From the NCBI GenBank assembly GCA_905221605.1, contig CAJNDS010002187.1, positions 1 to 64,000 on the forward strand: 64,000 nucleotides of DNA, in the 5' to 3' direction. Below the pieces are notes generated by a model. That model was not told the DNA's origin. It was given only the letters and a program-made list of their open reading frames with translations, and made no database searches. The position numbers were made by a program, and so were the translations under genes. Positions 53,921-63,461 of the stretch are shown here, in pieces (position 1 is the stretch's first letter; each line of letters starts with the position of its first letter). Origin of the DNA: Symbiodinium natans (taxonomy: Eukaryota > Sar > Dinophyceae > Suessiales > Symbiodiniaceae).

Positions 53921-54717
53921 ATTCTTTAAACACGAAGCTAGCTTCAGCTAGGTTGAGTTTCGTCTCTGCTTTAGCAGGGGGTTCACTGCTGAATGGTTCA
54001 AGAATTGGGGCGGCGGGGGAGGGAGGGGGAGGGTGGGAGTTGATTGTATCAGTACAATGGGATGTACTTGAGGGTTACAGCGGGAGATCGCGGTCTGGAT
54101 GAGTGCGCGCTTGGGCGCGTTTAGGAGAGCTGGATGGCGGTCTCTGTGAGCGCTGCACCCGAACACCTTGAGACGTGCTGTGAGACCAATGGTGTGTACC
54201 CGAGCCCTAGCGTGTTGTGATTTGCGCACGCAGCGAGCGTATTTGTGGCCAGAGTGTCTTAGGTTTATGCCAGCTGTGACGTTCGCCCTAAGTCCTCTCC
54301 TCTCGCCACCTCACCCTAAAAGCATCGACTTTTACCACAGAGAGCTTTTCGGATGGTTTTCAGATGTTTTCAGGCACAGTGTTGTGTATGAACTCCCAGG
54401 TCTAGGCGCCACGTTTCAGGCAGACGGGCACGCTGCGAGTGATCGGCTTCTGGGCTGCCAGCGTCGTGAACTAAACCATACACAGATTGAAGGCAGCCTC
54501 CTTCCAATCGAGCAAGTTTCCTGAAGCCATCCAGAGGACTGCGACTTGAAATAATGCCAGGCTGGAGCAAAAGCAGTAGCAGGAACTTCGCCAACAGTCA
54601 GGAAACAAATGAGGTCCGTGCAGGATCTGAATCCAGTGCGTCGATGAACAGCATACGCAAGTGCGCAAGTATTCAGATTCAAACTTGCGACGCATTGGCA
54701 CCTCTCCTGGCACCGCC
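53921..54717. other. No gene supported
   Basis: Overlapping weak frames on both strands; nothing recognised. Confidence 0.35.
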
Positions 54718-54969
54718 TCACCCTGCTGGTGCTGGGGCTTTGCTATGGGCTTTTGCTGGGCGGCTTTTGCAACTACGGCATTTGCGCGCGTCTCCTTTGC
54801 AAGCCCAGCGTGGTTTCATGACAATCACCCCATTGGTGTTTAAGATCTTGGCGAAGGCGTTGGTGTCTCTCGAGATGGAAATGGCCTCTGCAAACATCGT
54901 GAGCGGCGCGGGGTTCCAGAAAGCAATGGCTAGTCCTTCCCTCACTTGAGGCGGGAAGAAGGTCAGCAA
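54718..54969 (-). CDS. Hypothetical exon
   Basis: Minus-strand frame MLTFFPPQVREGLAIAFWNP then TMFAEAISISRDTNAFAKIL and a Cys/Lys-rich end. Plus-strand frames overlap. Product unknown. Confidence 0.3.
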   Translation of the reverse strand: MLTFFPPQVREGLAIAFWNPAPLTMFAEAISISRDTNAFAKILNTNGVIVMKPRWACKGDARKCRSCKSRPAKAHSKAPAPAG

Positions 54970-55383
54970 GTCAAGGCGTTTGGTCCATGTCGTATATGCG
55001 TCTGGTCACATGCAGGCGCCAGGCCTTCGCTTTGGCTCGGACACAGCGCGCAAATAGATGCATGTTGGTGTAGACGCGCGACGTCATTGGCCCCGCGTTT
55101 TCTATCTTTGCTGCTCCGTGGTTGTGAGTGGGTCGCTTGCAGGCAGGTTTGCGTAAGAGGTAACCTGATGTCGGCAATGTCCAGATCAGCGTTGGAGCAG
55201 AAGCTCCATGCCAGTGGCTGGAGCCCTTTTTTGCGGTGGACATGTGGGGCAATTTTTTTTACTGCTCCTGCATTTGCGAATGCTGAGCATTGAGGAGGAG
55301 GTGCGGCGGCGCTTCTGATCCGCAGGCTTTGATGGCTTCGCCTGAACTTTCCGAAAGTGCGCCTGTTCTCTGAGCTGACCCAA

Positions 55384-55446
55384 AACCCCTAAACCCTAAC
55401 CTTCAACCCTCATCCCTAAACTCTCAACCCTAAACCCTAAACCCTG
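55384..55446. repeat. C-strand telomere-like array
   Basis: CCCTAAA, CCCTCAT and CTCTCAA words; about eight units. Confidence 0.85.
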
Positions 55447-55461
55447 AGCATCTTCGAGCAA

Positions 55462-55640
55462 GGACATGGTGGACAAAAGATTGGCGCTGCCAAAGAGACC
55501 GATGACACTTGTTAGCGCTGATGGCCTGTTCCTTTGTGAGTCCTGGGGCCTAGGCGTCTCTCGCCAACTCCACTGCAAGACGTTGGAGTTTGCCATCCTG
55601 TTCTGCGAAGCAAGTGCAGCATATGGAAGAACGCAGCCCC
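55462..55640 (+). repeat. Dispersed repeat, copy 2 (plus)
   Basis: Inverted partner of 53471-53660. A 128-codon frame (55466-55849) starts here: MVDKRLALPKRPMTLVSADG. Possibly a gene fragment that was copied. Confidence 0.65.
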
Positions 55641-55849
55641 CAATGCCGAATGATTTCAAGCAGCTGTGCCTGGACACCTTCGTCTTATCTTTCAAAGACC
55701 ACGTTGATGCCCATGTGAAGCACATCCGGTTCTGCCCTAAAGCCTTAAACCCTAAATCTTTAAGTGCCATCCCTGGCGACGGTCTCACTCAGCGAGTCTG
55801 TTCACAGCGTCACGTTCCGCACGTCCAAGTGCTTGCTCTTGCGACTTAA

Positions 55850-56291
55850 TTCCTCCACGCCCAAGTTTAAACATGTTTTTTGAGATGCCTTGCGCTGCAC
55901 ATCCGCGTGTCCGCTGCTGGCCCTACATGTGGAGGTATGTGCTCGTCAGTGCAATGGCGGAGTTCTGCAAGACAACGTTATGGTATCAGCGACAGTCCCA
56001 TGAATCCATGCTAATGATGCTTATTCTAACAAGAGCAATCAAAGATGAGAATTTGCAAAGTGAAAGTTTTCATGATGCAGAGCTGAGCGTGATGCAGAAG
56101 TTGTGCCCATCACGACAGTCGCAGTAGGTTGGCCAGTCGTTTTAGGCTTGCGCCATGTTGCAAATGCTGCCGTTCCAGATACAGTTTTCAAAGCCCGCTC
56201 CTCGTCGGCAATAGACCGAACATTCTCCGAAACGGCCTGGGGGTAGGTTGGCCTGCTTGCGGTTCTTGTCTGACCTCGCTGTGCGAATGTC
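55850..56291. other. No gene supported
   Basis: One plus frame (55873-56127) without recognisable motifs. Confidence 0.35.
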
Positions 56292-56662
56292 GGTATATAT
56301 TTATATATAAATATATAAATATATAAATATATAAATATATAAATATATAAATATATAAATATATAAATATATAAATATATAAATATATAAATATATAAAT
56401 ATATAAATATATAAATATATAAATCCAAAAGTATATAAATCTATAAATCTATAAATCTATAAATCTATAAATCTATAAATCTATAAATCTATAAATATAT
56501 AAATATATAAATATATAAATATATAAGTATATAAATATATAAATATATAAATATATAAATATATAAATATATAAATATATAAATATATAAACATACAAAT
56601 ATATAAAATTTGAAATGTATAAATCTAGAAATATAGAAATATAGAAATATAGAAACATAGCT
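56292..56662. repeat. Octamer array (AAATATAT)n with AAATCTAT block
   Basis: An 8-bp period runs through the tract. A central block (about 56432-56492) carries the variant ATAAATCT, and the 3' end degrades to ATAGAAAT. Confidence 0.97.
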
Positions 56663-57237
56663 GCGGAAGCCCGCTCTACGTCCTGAAACTTGAGAGCCCT
56701 TCTCTTTGTACTGCGGCAACTTGGCCCCCCCCGCCTTCCCTTCCCCACCCGGCTCAGAGAAGACACACTGTCCAAACAAACTCGCAGGATCTCGTGGCGG
56801 ACAGTGCCGTGGTTCCACTTAGCCCTTTCATAATCGGGCCCACGCGAAAAGAAGCCCAGAATAGGAGAATTGTGGGGTGGATTTGCTACAAGACATTCCC
56901 CGTAGTAGTGGAGGTGTAGATGTAGTGTAGGGCTTGCGAACACGTGTTCCATGCCCGCTTGTAGCAAGGCAGCTTTCAATTTCCTTTTGCCTTTCGGGCC
57001 TTGCCCTCCTAAGTACCTAGTATCCTTATTTTAGCCACCGTAGAATCCTTATTCTAGCACCCCGGAATCGGTTCTCTGTTGTCGGAGAGGCCCCCCCCCC
57101 CTCCCTCCAGAATCTTCTCTTGACTTACTAGCGACTCATTCGGGCCTTTGAAATCTGGGCATTTGTTCCTCAAGTTCATTGGGTGCAAGTCTGCTGTGTG
57201 AGCAGGGCAGTCGCAGCTCATTGTCAACGATGCCGTA
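56663..57237. other. No gene supported
   Basis: Unique sequence with a poly-C run at 57091; nothing recognised. Confidence 0.4.
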
Positions 57238-57322
57238 CCCGAAACCCGAAACCCTAAACCCCAAACCCCAAACCCTAAACCCGAACCCTCTAAGCCCTAA
57301 ACCCTAAACCCCAAAAACCCCA
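57238..57322. repeat. C-strand telomere-like array
   Basis: CCCTAAA, CCCGAAA and CCCCAAA words ending CCCCAG. Confidence 0.9.
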
Positions 57323-57323
57323 G

Positions 57324-57415
57324 GCGAAATCAAGACGATCTCGTTCTTGGGGCTGGGCGTGCTGGTGGCCTTCGGCGTGGTCGGATTCCAGTGGCCTCGT
57401 CCTGCACAGCAAACG
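57324..57415 (+). CDS. Telomere-repeat-flanked exon 1 (TM helix)
   Basis: After CCCCAG: EIKTISFLGLGVLVAFGVVG then FQWPRPAQQT. One membrane helix. Either stops at TAG 57421 or leaves at GTCTAG (57416). Confidence 0.5.
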
Positions 57416-57446
57416 GTCTAGGAAGGCGTAGGGTTGCAACCGTTCG

Positions 57447-57640
57447 GCTCAGGGTTTAGGGTTTAGGGTTTAAGGTTTAGGGTTTAGGGTTTCGGGTGTA
57501 GGGTTTAGGGTCTAAGGTTTAGGGTTCAGGGTTTAGGGTTTAGGGTTTAGGGTTCAGGGTTTAGGGTTTTAGGGTTTAGGGTTGAGGGTTTAGGGTTTAG
57601 GGTTTAGGGTTTAGGGCTTTAGGGTTCAGGGCCTAGGGAT
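57447..57640. repeat. G-strand telomere-like array
   Basis: About 25 TTTAGGG-type units. Confidence 0.97.
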
Positions 57641-57782
57641 GATGGTAACCGCCAAATGACACATTCTAGTCAAGTACGCCCCCCGCCCTCCCCAAATTAT
57701 CACACCACGCCTTGAAGCTCAAAACAGTATACCACCGAAGCTTAACCCCCAAAAAAGTCAAAGCCCCAAGGCCCCAAAATGC

Positions 57783-57893
57783 CTGAAACCTTGGGCCCCT
57801 AGACCCTAGACCCAAAACCCTAAACCCTAAACCCCAAACCCTATACCCTAAGCCTTAAGCCCTAAACCCTAAACCCTAAACTCTACACCCTGA
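57783..57893. repeat. C-strand telomere-like array
   Basis: CCCTAAA and CCCTAAG words. Confidence 0.92.
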
Positions 57894-57905
57894 AAGGCCC
57901 CACAG

Positions 57906-57973
57906 CCCTGAAGAAGCCCAGGATCCATGCATCGCTGCGGAAGATGCCACGCCTGCAGAGGGCCCCAGTCGAC
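57906..57973 (+). CDS. Telomere-repeat-flanked exon 2
   Basis: Between CCACAG and GTTTGG. The basic frame LKKPRIHASLRKMPRLQRAP is open; a second frame (EEAQDPCIAAEDATPAEGP) is equally open, so the reading is unsure. Confidence 0.35.
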
Positions 57974-58150
57974 GTTTGGGTTTTGGTGGGTTTCAGGATG
58001 TCAGGGTTAAGATGTAGATGTTTAGGGTTTTAGGGTTTTGGGGTTTTAGGGTTTTAGGGTTTTAGGGATTTAGGGCTTTAGGGCTTTAGGGTTTCATGGT
58101 TTCAGGGTTCAGGTTTCAGGGGTTTAGGGGTTTAGGGTTTAGGGTTTCAT
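57974..58150. repeat. G-strand telomere-like array
   Basis: TTTTAGGG and TTTAGGG words. Confidence 0.92.
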
Positions 58151-58153
58151 GTC

Positions 58154-58303
58154 ATGGGTCCCCCTACTACGCCCCTCCAAACTACCCCCTCTAGGTTCCC
58201 CCCTTAAATAACCTAAATTAGGCTTAACAATCCCTAAATAGCCTGCATTATGGGGGGAACCTAGGGGGGAGGGTAGTTTAGAGGGGGGTTGTAGGGGAAC
58301 CCA
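58154..58303. repeat. Inverted-repeat element with about 50-bp arms
   Basis: 58154-58203 (ATGGGTCCCCCTAC ... GGTTCCCCCC) pairs with 58252-58303 (GGGGGGAACC ... GGGGAACCCAT) with a few gaps; about 48-bp AT-richer centre. MITE-like; no target-site duplication seen. Confidence 0.85.
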
Positions 58304-58624
58304 TCATCATGGTTTCAGGGTTTAGGGTTTGTGGTAACTCATTTGCGATTGGCCTGGGCCGGCGATTCGCAAGGCCCCTTTACATCACTATGTAATTGGT
58401 ATCGCCCCACCCTCCCAGAGTCCCTTTCCATTTGAGTTATGATTCATAAACAATTTACTCGTTTGACTTGGCACCATCTACATGCGCGCTTTCCAGGAAC
58501 TTACTCCTTCGTAAAGACTCTGAAATCGCCTAAACCGCTTTAGGTGGGGCGGGGGGTTGAGGGTTGAGGGGGACCAGCATGCCTGGACTACAGGATTTTG
58601 TTTACACCGAGCCAAGGAGCCGGG

Positions 58625-58660
58625 AGTTAGGGTTTAGGGTTTAGGGTTGTTTGTGTGTTT
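58625..58660. repeat. G-strand telomere-like words
   Basis: Three TTTAGGG units. Isolated units also at 58318 and 58556. Confidence 0.8.
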
Positions 58661-58705
58661 AGGGCTTACAGGTTTGAAGGTTAGGGATCATGGCATTTGG
58701 CAGCC

Positions 58706-58892
58706 CAAACCCTAAACCCTAAACCCTAAACCCTCAACCCTAAACCCTAAACCCTAAACCCTAAACCCTAAACCCTAAACCCTAAACCCTAAACCCTAAG
58801 CCCTAAGCCCTAAACCCTAAACCCTAAACCCTAAACCCTAAACCCTAAACTCTAAACCCTAAACCCTAAACCCTAAACTCTAAACCCTAAAC
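58706..58892. repeat. C-strand telomere-like array
   Basis: About 26 CCCTAAA units, quite regular. Confidence 0.97.
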
Positions 58893-59228
58893 TAAGTGAG
58901 GGGTCGTTTCCGTCGAGCGACAGACCCCGAACGCTCGGCCGAGGGCCTTACAGCCCGAGCGCCCAAGCGAAAAGAGAAACGGAAAGGTGAGGGTTAAGTT
59001 GCTCAATTTCGTGATTTTTGGATCAAAACGGATTCGAGCCCCCCCCCCCCCCCTCCAGCGCCTCAGGGCCTGGGGGCCTCTCGGGGCCTCCGCCGAGGCC
59101 TGCCTGACAAGTCTGACAGACCCTTTGCGCGGCCCCAGCCGGCACACCTGCCAAGGCCCCCAGCCGGCGAAGGCGACGCCCCCGAAAGCTCGAACCAAAA
59201 AGGTGGCCCAGAGGGTACTTCAAAAAGA
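58893..59228. other. Unique GC-rich spacer
   Basis: Contains a poly-C run (59041-59054). Frames on both strands are compositional. No gene called. Confidence 0.4.
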
Positions 59229-59530
59229 GGGGGGGATTTGCCCGTACCCGCAATGAAAAATGCTATTTTTTAGTAGTGAAGTCGATGGTTTTGGGCACCC
59301 CTCCATTTACCCCACAAGGCTCCCCAAAAAAAACACCAAGAGCCACCAAAAGGCTTCAAAAGGCCCTGTAAAGGAGGGGGCCCCAGGATTTGCCCGTGCC
59401 CACAATGAAAAATGCGATTTTTAGTACTAAGAACGATGGTTTTGGGCACCCCTGCATTTTGCTCCAAAAGGGTCAGGAAAGCCCCAGCAAGCCCCAGCAA
59501 GCCCGAGACACCCCAAGAGCCACCAAAAGG
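59229..59530. repeat. Tandem duplication, about 160-bp unit
   Basis: GATTTGCCCGTRCCCRCAATG ... GGTTTTGGGCACCCC occurs at about 59234 and 59394, followed by AGAGCCACCAAAAGGCTTC words that recur again at about 59516 and 59620. Confidence 0.8.
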
Positions 59531-59650
59531 CTTCTAAAGGCTTCAAAAGGCCCCCTAACCCTTCATTTTACCCCGGAAGGGCCAGGAAAGCCCCCAGGAA
59601 GCCCTCAAAAGGCCCCAAGAGCCACCAAAAGGCTTGAGGCCCTTAAAGAA

Positions 59651-59975
59651 GGGGAATCCAGGAGCCGGCACAAAGGGTTTCCCTGACCTTCAAAGAAAAA
59701 AGGGCCCCGTAGAGGCCCTGACGCGCCGAAGGCCCGAAAAGGGCCGAGGCTACCCCCAACCCCAGCTTAAACCCTAACACCGCAACTTTTAAAACATCAA
59801 AGCAAGCTTGCAAACCAAACTCCCGCGACTTGAGAAGGGGAATCCAGGAGCCGGCACAAAGGGTTTCCCTGACCTTCAAATAAAAGGGCCTCTACGGGGG
59901 CCCGAAAAGGGCCGAGGCTACCCCCAACCCCAGCTTAAACCCTAACACCGCAACTTTAAAAACATAAAAGCAAGC
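59651..59975. repeat. Tandem duplication, about 186-bp unit
   Basis: GGGGAATCCAGGAGCCGGCA starts at 59651 and 59837. Both copies run through GAGGCTACCCCCAACCCC and TAACACCGCAACTTT. Confidence 0.9.
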
Positions 59976-60110
59976 ATCGGGGCACAAGAAAATAAATTCC
60001 AGAAACCCTAAACCCTAATAGAGTATATTGTGGGTGGCCGGGGTGGGTTGACGGGCAACGCGAGCGCGCGGCCCGGGTGTTTCACACCCGAGCGCACGCC
60101 CTCCCCTGAC

Positions 60111-60231
60111 ACACCCTAAACCCTAAACCCTAAACCCTAAACCCTAAACCCTAAACCCTAAACCCTAAACCCTAAACCCTAAACCCTCAACCCTAAACCC
60201 TAAACCCTAACCCTAAACCCTAACCCCCCCC
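60111..60231. repeat. C-strand telomere-like array
   Basis: About 15 CCCTAAA units, then poly-C and poly-A runs. Confidence 0.97.
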
Positions 60232-60258
60232 CCCCCCCAAAAAAAAAAAACCCTTGAG

Positions 60259-60320
60259 GCGGCTCCTAGCTCTTGGGATCCTGGGTGCCATCCTCTGGGC
60301 GGCTCCGTCCCGAGCCTGCA
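60259..60320 (+). CDS. Telomere-repeat-flanked exon 3 (hydrophobic)
   Basis: After CTTGAG: RLLALGILGAILWAAPSRAC, signal-peptide- or TM-like. Followed by GTTTGG. Confidence 0.45.
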
Positions 60321-60338
60321 GTTTGGTTTTTTTTGGGC

Positions 60339-60510
60339 TTTAGGGTTAAAGGTTTGTTCAGGGTTTCGGGTTTAGGGTTTAGGGTTAAAGGTTTATGTAG
60401 GGTTAAAGGTTTATTTATGGTTTCGGGTTTCGGGTTTAGGGTTAAGGGTTAAAGGTTTATTTAGGGTTTAGGGTTCGGGTTTGGGGTTTAGGGTTGAGGG
60501 GTTAGCCTCC
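60339..60510. repeat. G-strand telomere-like array
   Basis: TTTAGGG mixed with TTTAGGGTTAAAGG and TTTCGGG words. Confidence 0.92.
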
Positions 60511-60803
60511 CTACCCATTTTAACGGTTTGGGGTTTTCGGGCTTTAGGGGCTTAGGGGCTTTACGCTCCCTACTTATTTCACATTTTTAACAACTCAATT
60601 TTGAGTATCGGTCAGGGTTTCAGGCGTTCCTGTGCTTTGGGGGTTTTGGGTTTTGGGGGCTTCAGGGTTTTTTGGGCTTCAGGCTTTTTGGTGGTTTTGG
60701 GCTTTGGGTGTTTTCAGATTTCCAGGGTTTAGGGCTCTAGGGTTAGTGCGGTCTTGGGGTTTCAGGCCCCCTAACACCCTCAAAGACCCTGAGCCCCACT
60801 GAG

Positions 60804-60889
60804 GTTCGTGGTCCTTTCCTGGATGGGCCCGCGAAGGTCGCGCATGGCCCACTTCGCCATCTCCTTCTTCGGGGTTGTGGCAGGCTTGG
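60804..60889 (+). CDS. Telomere-repeat-flanked exon 4 (TM helix)
   Basis: After CACTGAG: FVVLSWMGPRRSRMAHFAIS then FFGVVAGLG, directly before a TTTAGGG array. The 5' side has loose CCCTAACACCCTC words. Confidence 0.45.
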
Positions 60890-60992
60890 GTTTCAGGGTT
60901 TAGGGTTTAGGGTTTAGGGTTTAGGGTTTAGGGTTTAGGGTTTAGGGTATAGGGTTGAGGGTTCAGGGTTGAGGGTTCAGGGTTGAGGCTTC
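60890..60992. repeat. G-strand telomere-like array
   Basis: About 14 TTTAGGG or TTGAGGG units. Confidence 0.97.
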
Positions 60993-61103
60993 CGGGTTTC
61001 CATCGGGTTTAGTCTCAAAACTGTCAACCCTCAATAACCGCCCTAAACACCCCCCCAAAACCCTGAAAACCTTCAGCCCTACATTCTAAGCCCTGAGAAC
61101 TTG

Positions 61104-61200
61104 GGATGCTCCCCCGTATACTAACAGTGCTTAAGAGGAATTTTGGTACCACTTTTTTTGTAGTCTCGATTAAGGACTGTTAGTATCAGGGGAAGCATCC
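61104..61200. repeat. Inverted-repeat element with 25-bp arms
   Basis: Arms 61104-61128 and 61176-61200 match at 22 of 25 positions as reverse complements; 47-bp centre. MITE-like. Confidence 0.9.
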
Positions 61201-61209
61201 TGACTGAAA

Positions 61210-61365
61210 ACCCTCACTAAACCCTAAACCTTAAACCCAACCGTAAACCCTAACCCTATACCTTAAACCCCAAACCCCCTAAACCCCGAACCCTAAACCC
61301 TAAACCCCAGACCCTAAACCCCAAACCCCAAACCCTAAACCCTAAACCCTAAACCCTAAACCCTG
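61210..61365. repeat. C-strand telomere-like array
   Basis: CCCTAAA and CCCCAAA words, most regular at the 3' end. Confidence 0.95.
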
Positions 61366-61370
61366 AAGAG

Positions 61371-61478
61371 CCCCTCAAAACGATGGAGGCTTCCGGTGGC
61401 TGGAGCTGATCCTGGGCACCGGGCCGGCCGGCTTCGACTTGAGCCTCAGGAATTTCGCGCCTGGGGCTTCGTCTAGGG
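61371..61478 (+). CDS. Telomere-repeat-flanked exon 5
   Basis: After GAAGAG: FRWLELILGTGPAGFDLSLR then NFAPGAS. The two other frames are less protein-like. 3' end within GTCTAGGGGTTTGGGG. Confidence 0.5.
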
Positions 61479-61852
61479 GTTTGGGGGTTTGGGGTTTAGG
61501 GTTTAGGGTTTAGGGTTTGGGGTTTAGGGTTTAGAGGTTTTGGGGTTTGAGGATTAAGGGTGTTGGGGTCTAGGGGGTTTCGGGTATTAGGGGTGAAAGT
61601 GTAAGGGTTATGGGGTTGAGAGGTTTCAGGTCTAGGGTCTAGGATGGAGGGTTTAGGGTTTTAGGTTTTAAGGTTTAGGAGTTGGGGGGGTTGAGGGTTT
61701 AGGGGCTTTGGGGTTTGGGGTTTGGGGTTTAGGGGTTAAGGGTTGAGGGGTTATTGGTTTGGGGTTTAGGGTCTAGGGGGTTTGGGGCTTTGGGGTTTAA
61801 GGGCCTTGGGGTTTGGGGTGTTGCCTTTTGTTTTTTTTGCGGTCTAGGGTTT
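61476..61852. repeat. G-strand telomere-like array (long, mixed)
   Basis: TTTAGGG, TTTGGGG and TTGAGGG words over about 375 bp. Confidence 0.92.
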
Positions 61853-61854
61853 TG

Positions 61855-61896
61855 GTGAACCCTAAACTCTGTCAACCTTAAACTCTTAAAACCCTA
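61855..61896. repeat. C-strand telomere-like words
   Basis: AACCCTAAAC-type words. The junction TAGGGTTTTGGTGAACCCTA is a tight G-to-C hairpin. Confidence 0.8.
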
Positions 61897-61903
61897 GTGC
61901 AAG

Positions 61904-62005
61904 GTGATCTACTTTGCCTCTCCTGCCGAAGTGCTCTTTGACGGATCCGGGCGATTGCGGCCCTCGCAGGAGGGCCTTGTGTCTGCCGCTTGGGGAAAAG
62001 CAAGG
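61904..62005 (+). CDS. Telomere-repeat-flanked exon 6
   Basis: After GCAAG: VIYFASPAEVLFDGSGRLRP then SQEGLVSAAWGK. Open and protein-like up to the TTTAGGG array. Donor unresolved (GC at 62000 or GT at 62006). Confidence 0.5.
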
Positions 62006-62075
62006 GTTTAGAGTTTAGGGTTTAGGGTTTTTCGGGTTTAGGGTTTCGGGTTTAGGGTTTCGGGTGTAGGAGGGA
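62003..62075. repeat. G-strand telomere-like array
   Basis: TTTAGGG and TTTCGGG units. Confidence 0.95.
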
Positions 62076-62094
62076 TTAGTGTTTCGTTTCTGCC

Positions 62095-62260
62095 CTAAGA
62101 CCTAAACCCTGTAATGGTTAGACATGAAGCTCTAGGAATCCCACAACCCCTGGACCCCTATCAACTCTAAACCCTGGCGCCTCTTCCCTTCTAAGTAGCC
62201 CCTACAACCCTCAGGGGTATAGATTCCCTAGATCCCTAAGCCCCTACACCTACACTCCCT
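62095..62260. repeat. Degenerate C-strand telomere-like tract
   Basis: Loose CCCTAAGACC, AACCCT and CCCCTACA words. Confidence 0.6.
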
Positions 62261-62296
62261 ACAAACCTCCATCATCCTTTTTTGCCTCAAGGCAAG

Positions 62297-62364
62297 GCCA
62301 GGGGCAAAACCAAGGCAGTCGACAGTTTCATCGTTTCGTTCAACCCGACAGCATCTGGCTTAGG
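62297..62364 (+). CDS. Telomere-repeat-flanked exon 7
   Basis: After GGCAAG: ARGKTKAVDSFIVSFNPTAS, then TTAGGGTTTAC. Confidence 0.4.
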
Positions 62365-62404
62365 GTTTACTGTATAGGGTTCAGATGCCTTCAATGGTTT
62401 ACGG
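62360..62404. repeat. Short G-strand telomere-like words
   Basis: TTAGGGTTTAC and TATAGGGTTC. Confidence 0.6.
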
Positions 62405-62456
62405 TTTACCCTTTTCGAAGGGGGCCCGCAGGAACACTGGGAAGGAACATACACAC

Positions 62457-62868
62457 ACCTACCCTAAACCCGAAACCCTTTAAAGCTGTGAGCCCTAAAC
62501 CTTCACCAAAAACCACAATTTCTAATACTAAAGTCCTGGTAACCTTTTGGAGCCGCCTAAACCTCACGGGGTGTTGAAAAGGTCCTCCTGATTCAGTACC
62601 CAAAGCCCTGAACCCTAGACCCACAATATGACCCTCGCTTGAGTCAGAAGATCTAAAACTCTCAAATCCGAAACTCTCAAGATCTCCAAAACTAAGCCCG
62701 CAAACCCTCAAAGCCCTAAACCCTAACCTCCCAAACCCTAAAGCTCTTAAACCCCAAGCCCTAAACCCTAAACCTTAAACCCTAAACCCCAAACCATAAA
62801 CCCTAAAGCCTAAACCCTAAACCCTAAACCCTAAACCCTAAACCCCAAACCCTAAAACCCCAATCAGC
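62457..62868. repeat. C-strand telomere-like tract
   Basis: Degenerate to 62700, then regular CCCTAAA to 62865. Confidence 0.9.
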
Positions 62869-62870
62869 AG

Positions 62871-62952
62871 CAAACCAAGGAGTTACTTTTTCGTATCGCC
62901 AAGCACATGCTTCTGGGCACCGTGGTGGCTCGGAGCGAAGAAGCGGCTCAGG
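62871..62952 (+). CDS. Telomere-repeat-flanked exon 8
   Basis: After CAGCAG: QTKELLFRIAKHMLLGTVVA then RSEEAAQ, immediately followed by GGTTTGGGGTTTAGGG. Helical character. Confidence 0.5.
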
Positions 62953-63020
62953 GTTTGGGGTTTAGGGTTTAGGGTTTAGGGTTTAGGGTTTAGGGGTTTT
63001 GGGTTCAGGGTTCAGGGTAG
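62952..63020. repeat. G-strand telomere-like array
   Basis: About nine TTTAGGG units. Confidence 0.97.
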
Positions 63021-63032
63021 TAGGCGTATGTT

Positions 63033-63135
63033 AAGGGAACCTTAGGGGTACATCCTTACGGGCCCTCCCGTGGTTTTATCCCAAGGCTCTTTGTATTCGT
63101 GTTTAGGGAGTTTAAGGAGGGTTTAAGGTTCCCTT
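63033..63135. repeat. Inverted-repeat element, 12-bp perfect ends
   Basis: AAGGGAACCTTA at 63033-63044 and TAAGGTTCCCTT at 63124-63135 are exact reverse complements. Confidence 0.8.
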
Positions 63136-63196
63136 GTTTTTTTGAGTGGAGAAGCACCGAGCTTAGGAGGAACCCAATCGCAAAGTCCTACACCAC

Positions 63197-63351
63197 GCCC
63201 TAAACACCCTAAACCTTAAACCCTAAACCCTAAACCCTAAACCCTAAACCCCAAACCCTCAACCCTCAACCCTAAACCCTAAACCCTAAACCCTAAGCCC
63301 TAAACCCTCAACCCTCAACCCTAAACCCTAAACCCTCAACCCTCAACCCTC
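63197..63351. repeat. C-strand telomere-like array
   Basis: About 20 CCCTAAA or CCCTCAA units ending CCCTCAG. Confidence 0.97.
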
Positions 63352-63353
63352 AG

Positions 63354-63436
63354 GTGCTCAGCATCGGAAAGGCCACCAGCTTCGTGCCCTTCCTTGAGCC
63401 CGGAGCAGACCTGACCGCGAAGCTCGGCTTCTACAG
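63354..63436 (+). CDS. Telomere-repeat-flanked exon 9
   Basis: The acceptor CAG directly ends the CCCTCAA array. Frame VLSIGKATSFVPFLEPGADL then TAKLGFY. Ends at a GC donor (63437) or at TAG 63443. Confidence 0.55.
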
Positions 63437-63461
63437 GCTTTAGGAAGTTCAGAACATGCAG

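Noticed and set aside
53611-53929. Ser/Leu/Phe-rich and Glu/Arg-rich frames
   Set aside because: Translation of a polypyrimidine tract.
56039-56979. Tyr/Ile-rich YIYIFIYL frames
   Set aside because: Translation of the AAATATAT octamer array.
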